Shown piece after piece: positions 5,230-11,874 of a DNA stretch of 32,065 nucleotides. The position numbers and the translations under genes were made by a program. The number at the start of each line of letters is the position of its first letter. The stretch's first letter is position 1. The notes below the pieces were generated by a model. That model was not told where the DNA came from and searched no databases. It saw only the letters and a program-made list of their open reading frames with translations. Source of the stretch: a virus; the IMG/VR virus record IMGVR_UViG_3300042317_001440, positions 1-32,065 of that record; one strand, written 5' to 3'.

Positions 5230-5781
5230 CTACTTCTTTTCAGTTGTTGGGAATCGCAATAGCCATTCCTGTGCTTTGGGGGTCATACCCTTCCAGCTGG
5301 ACCAATCTTGACCGCCATTGGTCATATAGTACGTTATCTCTGCGTTTGTTACTGGGTCGAATAACTCTTTGTTACTCTTTAGGTTGAATTTCTCTAGTCT
5401 TTCTGGACCGAGATTTCCAATCATGTTTATCTGGAACATTCCATAAGAATGATCTCCAGTGTTCCTATCCCCGTTATATGCAAGCGGTCTTCCGTTAGAT
5501 TCACGCTTTGCTATGGACCAAGCTTTCTTAAGGCCTACTCCTTCGAATCCTACAGTCTTAAGTAGTAATACTAGCTCTTCGTCTGTAAGCATCTCAGATG
5601 GCTTGTAAATTTCTTTACTGAACTTATCTAAGACTTCTTGCTTTAGTTGGGCTTCAGTTTTCACTAAAGGTTTTACTTCTAGTGCATTCACTGGCTGTAC
5701 AGGAAACATAAATAATGTAATCATTACTATTGTAACCATGTTGTGAGCCAGATCACTCACCTGTTGTTTTATTTTCTCCAT
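5230..5781 (-). CDS. secreted lysozyme/transglycosylase-like endolysin
   Basis: 183 residues from the ATG at 5781, which has AGGAGG at the ideal 8-base distance; the ATG at 5787 is only 2 bases from it. Residues about 12-31 are a hydrophobic export signal (MVTIVMITLFMFP) with a possible signal-peptidase site after VNA. The C-terminal half has the SLT/lysozyme-like pattern: AKRESNGR with catalytic-type Glu94, then DHSYGMFQIN (110-119), FDPVTNAEITYYM and WSSW. This enzyme class cleaves the glycan strands of peptidoglycan. Export by the host would let it reach the wall without a holin pore, or with timing by one. It leads the leftward operon. Confidence 0.85.
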   Translation of the reverse strand: MEKIKQQVSDLAHNMVTIVMITLFMFPVQPVNALEVKPLVKTEAQLKQEVLDKFSKEIYKPSEMLTDEELVLLLKTVGFEGVGLKKAWSIAKRESNGRPLAYNGDRNTGDHSYGMFQINMIGNLGPERLEKFNLKSNKELFDPVTNAEITYYMTNGGQDWSSWKGMTPKAQEWLLRFPTTEKK

Positions 5782-5814
5782 TGGCATTTCCTCCTCTAGA
5801 GATAACGAACTACA

Positions 5815-5844
5815 AGCATAACATTAATTACATAGACCTGTCAA
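5815..5844 (-). promoter_or_regulatory. leftward promoter of the endolysin operon
   Basis: On the - strand TTGACA (5844-5839), 18 bp, TATGCT (5820-5815), followed by AGGAGG (5795-5790) and the endolysin start. One arm of the AGTTGACT inverted repeat (5848-5856) adjoins the -35, so a bound repressor there could block it. Confidence 0.65.
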
Positions 5845-5847
5845 GCC

Positions 5848-5889
5848 AGTCAACTAGAATAATCATAAAGTATACGTGTATAGTTGACT
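5848..5889. promoter_or_regulatory. 9-bp inverted repeat AGTCAACTA/TAGTTGACT, operator-like
   Basis: AGTCAACTA (5848-5856) and TAGTTGACT (5881-5889) are exact reverse complements 24 bp apart. Together with AGTTGACTAG at 1510 and 2125 they make four copies, all next to promoters. The copies at 1510 and 5847 also share ACTAGAAT flanks. A phage-encoded or host regulator site is inferred. Confidence 0.5.
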
Positions 5890-5949
5890 AATAATATTTT
5901 AAAATAAAGGCAATAAATATATTTTACGCTTCCCATATGAATAGTTGTT

Positions 5950-5958
5950 TGGTAGAAT
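5950..5958 (+). promoter_or_regulatory. extended -10 promoter for the reductase gene
   Basis: TGGTAGAAT (-10 TAGAAT at 5953-5958) without a recognisable -35. The leader of about 50 nt contains CCGCTAGGCGG, whose arms could pair close to the translation start at 6014. Confidence 0.45.
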
Positions 5959-6013
5959 AGGGTCTTCACACTAAATTTAACTTAACCGCTAGGCGGAGAA
6001 AAAGGTACTATAA

Positions 6014-7948
6014 ATGTCTAAGACTATTGCAAACCCATATGAAAATTTTATTGCGTTATCAAGATATGCAAGATGGATATCAGAAGATAATCGCCGTGAG
6101 ACTTGGGGTGAGACAGTAGATAGATATTTTAACTTCATGCTTGGCCACTTAGAAAAAAATCATAATTATATTCCAAATGAGAAGCTTGTTGCGGAATTAA
6201 AAGAGTTTGTTTTTGAACGAAATGTAATGCCATCAATGCGTTCTGTTATGACTTCAGGAGCAGCATTGGAAAGAGATAATGTAGCAGGATATAACTGTGC
6301 TTTTCTACCAGTTGATTCACCACGTTCATTTGATGAGACAATGTATATTCTTATGTGCGGTACAGGCGTAGGATTTTCTGTTGAGTATAAGTACATCAAT
6401 AAGCTTCCTGCCGTCCCAGAAACTTTAGAGAAGTCAACTACAGTTATTACAGTAGAAGACTCAAAGCAGGGTTGGGCTAAAGCATACCGTGAGTTGCTAG
6501 CACTACTTTGGTCTGGACAGATTCCAGCAATTGATGTTTCTAAGGTAAGACCAGCAGGGGCAAGACTTAAGACAATGGGTGGAAGATCTTCAGGACCACA
6601 ACCACTTATTAACTTATTTGATTTTACAATTGCAAAGTTTAAGAATGCTACAGGAAGAAATCTAAAGCCAATTGAATGCCACGACATTATGTGCAAGATT
6701 GGTGAAGTAGTCGTTGTTGGAGGAGTTCGTCGCTCAGCAATGATTTCTCTTTCTAATATTAATGATATTGAAATGGCACAGGCAAAGTCAGGTAACTGGT
6801 GGGAAGCAAGTCCACAACGTGCCTTGTCAAATAACTCTGTTGCGTATTCACGCAAGCCAGACATGGAGCAGTTTATTGCAGAATGGAAATCTCTATATGA
6901 TTCAAAATCAGGAGAACGAGGTATATACAATGTGGCCGCAGCTCAAGCCCAAGCAGCCAAGTTTGGTAGAAGAGATCCAGATATACACTACGGAACTAAC
7001 CCATGTTCAGAGATTATTTTACGTCCTTACCAGTTTTGTAACCTTTCAGAAGTCGTACTACGTGAAAATGATACAAATAAAGAAATTGAACGTAAGGTTG
7101 AACTTGCAACTATTCTTGGAACGTGGCAGTCAACGCTTACAGACTTTAAATATCTTCGCAAGATTTGGAAAGACAACACAGAAGAAGAGCGTCTACTAGG
7201 CGTTTCCTTAACTGGACAATTTGGACATAAGTTCATGTCGGGTAAAGAAGACCTTGTTTCATTAGAATCTTTCTTAATGACCCTTAGAGAAAAAGCAAGA
7301 GCAAAGAATAAAGATGAGGCTGGGAAAATTGGGATTCCTGAGTCTGCCGCTATTACATGTGTGAAGCCATCAGGAACAGTATCTCAATTGGTCGGGGTAT
7401 CTTCAGGAATGCATGCTTGGCATTCTCCGTATTATATTAGAACTGTTCGTGGTTCAAAGGGAGATCCAATTTCTACCTTCCTAAAAGAAGTAGGCATTCC
7501 AGTAGAAGATGATGTAATGAAGCCAAACGATACATACGTATTCTCATTTCCAGTAAAAGCACCAGAGGGTGCAATTGTTAGAAATGATCTTACTGCTATT
7601 GAGCACCTAAACATCTGGCTAGTTTACCAACGTGCATGGTGTGAGCACAAGCCATCAATTACAGTTTCTGTAAAGGAAGAAGAGTGGATGGAAGTTGGAG
7701 CTTGGGTATATAAGCATTTTGACGAGGTATCTGGAATTTCATTCCTACCTCATTCAGATCACTCATACAAACAAGCGCCTTACCAAGAGGTAGACAAAGC
7801 AGAATACGATGCACTTGTTGCAAGAATGCCAAAAGATATTCGTTGGGAAGATTTGTCTTTCTACGAAACAGAGGATGGCACATCCACTAATGCTACCCTT
7901 GCCTGCAGTTCAGACGGAAATTGTGAGCTAGTAGACATTTCTGCCTAA
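6014..7948 (+). CDS. nrdJ: adenosylcobalamin-dependent (class II) ribonucleoside-triphosphate reductase
   Basis: 644 residues. Converts ribonucleoside triphosphates to deoxy forms for phage DNA synthesis, using a cobalamin-generated thiyl radical, in the cytoplasm. Visible marks: GYNCAF (Cys95) and YQFCNLSE (Cys342), the redox pair; NPCSEI with Cys331, the thiyl site, and Glu333; and CSSDGNC at the C-terminus (Cys631, Cys637), the re-reducing pair. The 331/342 spacing equals the 408/419 spacing of the Lactobacillus leichmannii enzyme, the model of the monomeric form. That enzyme is about 740 residues, so this is a compact version. The terminal pair has five residues between, against four in the model. 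VGGVRRSAMISL and KPSGTVSQL are further family motifs. It is the only nucleotide-metabolism gene in the window. It needs B12 from the host. Confidence 0.95.
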   Translation: MSKTIANPYENFIALSRYARWISEDNRRETWGETVDRYFNFMLGHLEKNHNYIPNEKLVAELKEFVFERNVMPSMRSVMTSGAALERDNVAGYNCAFLPVDSPRSFDETMYILMCGTGVGFSVEYKYINKLPAVPETLEKSTTVITVEDSKQGWAKAYRELLALLWSGQIPAIDVSKVRPAGARLKTMGGRSSGPQPLINLFDFTIAKFKNATGRNLKPIECHDIMCKIGEVVVVGGVRRSAMISLSNINDIEMAQAKSGNWWEASPQRALSNNSVAYSRKPDMEQFIAEWKSLYDSKSGERGIYNVAAAQAQAAKFGRRDPDIHYGTNPCSEIILRPYQFCNLSEVVLRENDTNKEIERKVELATILGTWQSTLTDFKYLRKIWKDNTEEERLLGVSLTGQFGHKFMSGKEDLVSLESFLMTLREKARAKNKDEAGKIGIPESAAITCVKPSGTVSQLVGVSSGMHAWHSPYYIRTVRGSKGDPISTFLKEVGIPVEDDVMKPNDTYVFSFPVKAPEGAIVRNDLTAIEHLNIWLVYQRAWCEHKPSITVSVKEEEWMEVGAWVYKHFDEVSGISFLPHSDHSYKQAPYQEVDKAEYDALVARMPKDIRWEDLSFYETEDGTSTNATLACSSDGNCELVDISA

Positions 7949-7950
7949 TG

Positions 7951-7984
7951 TGGTAAAATTATAGTATTGGGGTAAGTCCCCCAA
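7951..7984 (+). promoter_or_regulatory. extended -10 promoter followed by a leader hairpin
   Basis: TGGTAAAAT (7951-7959) lies just after the reductase stop. The predicted start point is followed immediately by the hairpin TTGGGG/CCCCAA (7967-7984), which would cap the 5' end of the holin mRNA. There is no T-run, so it is less likely to be a terminator. Confidence 0.45.
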
Positions 7985-8020
7985 AATTCTGGGCACACCG
8001 CTCAAAATGGAGATGATAAT

Positions 8021-8263
8021 ATGGCTATCAAAAAATTTGATAAAGCTGATTTAAATAAAGATGGGAAAGTAACAATGCAAGAACAGATTTTAGCAGCAAT
8101 TGGAACTTACGGAAGAGCATTTTTGGCAGCAGCCACAGCTCTATACATGACTGGCAACACAAATCCAAAAGATTTGATTGCAGCAGGAGTAGCAGCAATT
8201 GCTCCAGTTATTCTAAAGGCTCTAAGCCCAAGTAACAAAGAATTTGGATTTACAAGCAAGTAA
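8021..8263 (+). CDS. holin candidate with an N-terminal EF-hand
   Basis: 80 residues; GGAG lies nine bases before the ATG. Residues 10-21, DLNKDGKVTMQE, fit the canonical 12-position EF-hand loop (Asp1, Asn3, Asp5, Gly6, Val8, Thr9, Glu12), a calcium-binding site. Then come two hydrophobic stretches (about 33-45, AFLAAATALYMTG, and 52-68, LIAAGVAAIAPVILKAL) and a charged tail. Length and topology match small actinophage holins that make membrane holes at lysis. It stands alone between a promoter and a terminator, which also fits a timed lysis gene. Assignment is by topology; an EF-hand in a holin is unusual, and a minor membrane protein of the virion is the alternative. Confidence 0.6.
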   Translation: MAIKKFDKADLNKDGKVTMQEQILAAIGTYGRAFLAAATALYMTGNTNPKDLIAAGVAAIAPVILKALSPSNKEFGFTSK

Positions 8264-8282
8264 TTGTTATTAGATTAGGAGT

Positions 8283-8314
8283 GCCCTTATGGTAAAATAT
8301 CCATAAGGGCTTTT
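8283..8314 (+). terminator. intrinsic terminator with an embedded extended -10
   Basis: GCCCTTATGG (8283-8292) and CCATAAGGGC (8301-8310) are perfect 10-bp arms followed by TTTTCT, ending the holin transcript. The stem-loop also contains TATGGTAAAAT (8288-8298), a member of the window's extended -10 series. A transcript from it would start within the second arm and so lack the hairpin. It therefore appears to end one unit and begin the tail operon. Confidence 0.75.
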
Positions 8315-8330
8315 CTAATTAGGGGTAACC

Positions 8331-8678
8331 GTGGCAGCGCAAAAAAACTTTGAAGTTGATCAAAATACTACTTTTTCATTTGTTATTGACTATACAGATA
8401 ACAATGATGTACCTATAAACCTTTCTGGAGCCACCGCAAAAATGCAGGTTAGAGATACAAAAGGCGGATCTAAATTATCATTTACTTTGACTTCACCATC
8501 TGGCGGAATTACAATTAATGGACCGCTTGGAAGAGTTACATGCACAATGACTCCTGCTCAAACAAGCAAGCTATTTCACCCAAAATCTTCCTACGACATA
8601 ATGATTACAGATAGCAATAATACAAAAACAAAACTTGTTGAGGGATTTTTAACTCTAAGTAGATCGGTAACCATCTAA
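8331..8678 (+). CDS. Ig-like baseplate/tail protein (BppU N-terminal type)
   Basis: 115 residues with a GTG start and AGGGG upstream. The sequence follows the pattern seen in small tail proteins related to the BppU N-terminal domain: a strand (FSFVIDYTD), DVPINLSGATAKMQVRDT, GGITI, GRVTCTMTPAQTSKL, and YDIMIT...LVEGFLTLS. Such domains are beta sandwiches that sit at the start of a fibre or in the baseplate. It opens the structural block and its stop overlaps the next start (TAATG). Confidence 0.7.
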   Translation: MAAQKNFEVDQNTTFSFVIDYTDNNDVPINLSGATAKMQVRDTKGGSKLSFTLTSPSGGITINGPLGRVTCTMTPAQTSKLFHPKSSYDIMITDSNNTKTKLVEGFLTLSRSVTI

Positions 8679-9130
8679 TGGCAGAAAATATTGTAAAGAT
8701 TACGGAACAGATAAACAAGGTTGTTCTTTCATCTCCAGGCCCTCAAGGACCTAGAGGAAAATCTATACTTAGTGGACCATCTGCCCCACTAGACAGCGTT
8801 GGAATTGAAGGAGACTTTTACTTCAATACAACAACAAATGAATTTTACGGACCAAAGCTATCAATCACCACTTGGAGCGGGGCCAACAAGATTGATCTTG
8901 CTACCAAAGACGATATCGCTTTCGTTTACTCCTGGGAAATGTCTCAGGTTCAAGGCCCAGTAGATGGGGTATATTCTGTAGTAATAAATCATAATTTAGG
9001 ATTCGGTCCCAATGTAACCGTAATATCTAGCGCAGGCGACGTATTGGAAACAGGAATAGATTATAATAGTCTTAATAGATTAACACTGACGATGGCCCAA
9101 CCATTTTCAGGGACAGCGCATCTGTCGTAA
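8678..9130 (+). CDS. short tail fibre with a collagen-like linker
   Basis: 150 residues. A short N-terminal attachment segment is followed by GPQGPRGKS, a brief Gly-X-Y stretch. A GDFYFNTTTNEFYGP unit then appears, the fibre-surface motif common in marine and freshwater phages. The C-terminus (INHNLGFGPNVTVISS... LTLTMAQPFSGTAHLS) is a small beta domain also present at the end of the 9143 protein. It is likely a trimeric fibre component on the tail. Confidence 0.7.
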   Translation: MAENIVKITEQINKVVLSSPGPQGPRGKSILSGPSAPLDSVGIEGDFYFNTTTNEFYGPKLSITTWSGANKIDLATKDDIAFVYSWEMSQVQGPVDGVYSVVINHNLGFGPNVTVISSAGDVLETGIDYNSLNRLTLTMAQPFSGTAHLS

Positions 9131-9142
9131 AGGAGAAAGAAA

Positions 9143-10444
9143 ATGGCAAAAAAATTCTTAGTTAGTTTAGACCTCAATAAGAATGAGTTACTAAATGCTA
9201 GAATCCAAAACTTAGGTGCTGCTCCATCCAACCCAGTATCTGGACAGATTTACTATGACACATCTAATAATACAATGTATTATTACAATGGACTTACATC
9301 ACCAAATGGCCCATGGATGCCGATGTCTGGATCCACAGAGGTTATTCAGGATGTAATTGGTTCAGCAATTATAGGCGGAGTTGGTTTAACATCAACATAT
9401 AGCGATACCGCTGGAACACTAACAATAGATTTAGATAATACCGCAGTAACTGCTGGTTCATACGGTTCAACAACAAAGATCCCAACATTTACAGTAGATG
9501 CACAAGGTCGTTTGACTGCAGCAAGCGAAGCAGATGTAGCAACAAACCTTTCAATAGCAGGAGACACTGGAACAGATACAGTTAATCTATTAACTGACAC
9601 ATTAACTGTTGCTGGTGGAGAAGGAATTGATGTAGCTGTAACAAATAATACAATTACAGTTTCAGCAGAAGATGCAACAGACACAAATAAGGGTGTTGCT
9701 TCATTTAACGCAACAGACTTTACAGTAACATCAGGCGCAGTATCTATTAACAAAGATTCAGTAATTACACTCTCAGGAGATGTAAGCGGTACTGGAACAA
9801 TGACGAACCTTGGCGATGTAACAATCAACACAACAGTACAGCCAAATTCAGTAGCACTTGGAACAGACACAACAGGCGATTATGTTGCAAATATTCAAGG
9901 AACTGCAAATGAAGTAACAGTAAGCCCTACAACAGGAGAAGGCACAACAGTAACAATTGGTCTTCCAGATAACGTAACAATTACTAATGATTTAAATGTT
10001 GGCGGAGACTTAAACGTAACAGGAACAATTAACTCAGTAAATACTACTCAAGTAAATATTGTTGATAATAAGATTAATTTAAATACCGACTTTGTTGGAA
10101 TTCCTTTAGCAGATGCTGGAATTCGTGTAGAGCGTGGAGATGGTGCAGATGTTGAAATTCTGTGGAATGAAACAAGCGACAACTGGACACTCACAAATAA
10201 TGGTACAAACTACCATGCAATTGCTCGCAAATATGCAGCAGATCTTGCAAATCCAGATACATTAACCTCTTTAGTTATTACACACAATTTAGGGTCAGAT
10301 GATGTAACTGTTCAAGTTTTTGAAACAGCAGGAACTAAAGCTCTTGTTGAAACAGATGTTGAGCGTACGTCAGCAAATACAATTACATTAAAATTTGCAT
10401 CAGCGCCTGCAAGTGGAGCATATAGAGTCGTAATTACTGGTTAA
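9143..10444 (+). CDS. tail fibre protein
   Basis: 433 residues with AGGAG before the ATG. N-terminal: LGAAPSNPVSGQIYYDTSNN, a fibre-surface module. Middle (about 70-300): many Thr/Val/Asn/Gly-rich beta repeats typical of trimeric fibres (DAQGRLTAAS, GGEGIDVAVTNNTITVS, SGDVSGTGTMTNLGDVTI). Next: NVGGDLNVTGTINSVNTTQ and DNKINLN..., the shaft-end motif of many phage fibres. C-terminal beta domain about 380-433 (HNLGSDDVTVQVFETAG ... SGAYRVVITG). Probably host recognition; the receptor is unknown. Confidence 0.8.
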   Translation: MAKKFLVSLDLNKNELLNARIQNLGAAPSNPVSGQIYYDTSNNTMYYYNGLTSPNGPWMPMSGSTEVIQDVIGSAIIGGVGLTSTYSDTAGTLTIDLDNTAVTAGSYGSTTKIPTFTVDAQGRLTAASEADVATNLSIAGDTGTDTVNLLTDTLTVAGGEGIDVAVTNNTITVSAEDATDTNKGVASFNATDFTVTSGAVSINKDSVITLSGDVSGTGTMTNLGDVTINTTVQPNSVALGTDTTGDYVANIQGTANEVTVSPTTGEGTTVTIGLPDNVTITNDLNVGGDLNVTGTINSVNTTQVNIVDNKINLNTDFVGIPLADAGIRVERGDGADVEILWNETSDNWTLTNNGTNYHAIARKYAADLANPDTLTSLVITHNLGSDDVTVQVFETAGTKALVETDVERTSANTITLKFASAPASGAYRVVITG

Positions 10445-10456
10445 GGGGAGTTTTAA

Positions 10457-10711
10457 ATGTCAGTACAAAGATTAGTCCCTTTACATGCAGTAGCATTAGC
10501 CTCAGATCCAGCACAAGCTAGAATTGGCGACCTTTATTATAATACTGTAGAAAAAGCTTTAAAGTTTTATGACGGAACCGCATGGAGTTTAGTTGGCGGC
10601 GGCGCAGTAACTGGCCTACTAGATCATATTCACACTTATGACGGAGCCGTATACTCAGTTCAAGAAATTGTTGTCGCTTCTCCAGGAGAAGTTGACGGAG
10701 GAACTCCATAA
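10457..10711 (+). CDS. small fibre-surface protein
   Basis: 84 residues; GGGGAG lies before the ATG. Contains DPAQARIGDLYYNTVEKALKFYDGTAW, the module that recurs inside the 9143, 8678 and 16472 proteins as A-P-x-N-G-x-x-Y/F-x-D...W. After it come 40 residues ending GEVDGGTP. It may be a tail-fibre accessory or a remnant of a longer fibre. The stop overlaps the next start. Confidence 0.65.
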   Translation: MSVQRLVPLHAVALASDPAQARIGDLYYNTVEKALKFYDGTAWSLVGGGAVTGLLDHIHTYDGAVYSVQEIVVASPGEVDGGTP

Positions 10712-11874
10712 TGGCAATTTTAAGAATAAGACGTGGAACTACAGCGCAGTGGGCTGCATCAACCAAAGTAATGAAGTTGGGCGAGCTTGGTATAGATACA
10801 ACTTTAAATAAAATTAAAACAGGAAACGGTATAGCCGTCTGGAATAATCTTCCCTATATAAATGTATTACCTCAAGAGTTTGCAGATGCAATTGCCAGCA
10901 TAGACAACACGCTTGGAGAATCATATGTCCAAGTTAGCTTAATAGGAGTTGCAGATGGTCTTGCTACCCTAGGCCCAGATGGTAAAATTCCAGACTCAGA
11001 AATACCAGCGGGAATTGCAAGAGATACAGAAGTAGCGTCTGCAGTAGCTAATCTTGTAAACTCAGCACCAAACACATTAGATACATTGAAAGAGCTTTCA
11101 GACGCACTTGGAGCAGACGCAAATTTTGCCACTACAGTCTCAACCGCTTTAGGAGATAAGTTAAATTCTGCAACTGCTGCAACTTTGTATTTGCCTTTAT
11201 CTGAGCCAGCAGTAGATTATTATATTACAAACTCAGGAACAGGATCTTATCTTGTAAATGGAGTTGTTAATGGAAGCATTCATTTTAAAAAGGGTAAAAA
11301 ATATAGAATTATTGTAAACGCACCAGGGCACCCATTTTGGATTCAAACAGTATCTGGCGGTTATTCTTCATCTAATGTTTATAGCACGGGTATTACAAAT
11401 TCAGGAACTGATAATGGAAGAATACTAGTTGAGCTTCCACAAAGTGCTCCTGATGATTTGTATTATGCTTGCCAATACCACTCATCTATGGCAGGATCAA
11501 TTTCAACTCGATCTATCAGCCAAGAAATTGAAGATTCTTTAGATTCAAAAAGTGGAAAGACAATGGAGTACGTTGTTTTATCAGGAACAACAAAAACACT
11601 TGCTCAATCAGATCTTTATAAGATAATTGAAACAACTTCAAATAGCGCTGTTACAATTACAATCCCAAACGATGCAGATGACTCTGTATTTCCAGTAGGC
11701 TCGTCCTTTGAGGCAAGACAAATGGGAGACGGAAGAATAGAATTTGCATATGCCAGCCCAGTAGTACTTTATTCAACGGAAGGTTATGTTAAAACAAGAC
11801 TTAAGTACTCATCGGTAATGGTAGAAAAAAGATCAACAAATCTCTGGATATTGACAGGAGACATTGACGCATAA
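10711..11874 (+). CDS. tail fibre with a cupredoxin-like domain
   Basis: 387 residues. Residues 1-50 (LRIRRGTTAQWAAS ... LGELGIDTTLNKIK, NGIAVWNNLPYI) are the N-terminal fibre module related to that of major-tropism-determinant proteins. Residues about 105-150 hold the LVNSAPNTLDTLKELSDALG trimer module, also in the 16472 protein. Residues about 168-268 form a beta domain with GHPFWI (His207) and YYACQYHSSM (Cys254, His257, Met260). That His-Cys-His-Met set is the type I (blue) copper ligand set of cupredoxins. The C-terminal part (about 280-387) is another beta fibre segment. Metal binding is inferred. It is coupled to its neighbours by TAATG overlaps. Confidence 0.75.
   Translation: MAILRIRRGTTAQWAASTKVMKLGELGIDTTLNKIKTGNGIAVWNNLPYINVLPQEFADAIASIDNTLGESYVQVSLIGVADGLATLGPDGKIPDSEIPAGIARDTEVASAVANLVNSAPNTLDTLKELSDALGADANFATTVSTALGDKLNSATAATLYLPLSEPAVDYYITNSGTGSYLVNGVVNGSIHFKKGKKYRIIVNAPGHPFWIQTVSGGYSSSNVYSTGITNSGTDNGRILVELPQSAPDDLYYACQYHSSMAGSISTRSISQEIEDSLDSKSGKTMEYVVLSGTTKTLAQSDLYKIIETTSNSAVTITIPNDADDSVFPVGSSFEARQMGDGRIEFAYASPVVLYSTEGYVKTRLKYSSVMVEKRSTNLWILTGDIDA

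Noticed and set aside
6166-6930. 254-aa reading frame on the - strand
   Set aside because: It lies wholly opposite the reductase gene and has no ribosome-binding site or plausible protein motif; it is a shadow of codon use.
9346-9870. 174-aa - strand reading frame
   Set aside because: Antisense to the repetitive Thr/Val fibre gene; low-complexity shadow.
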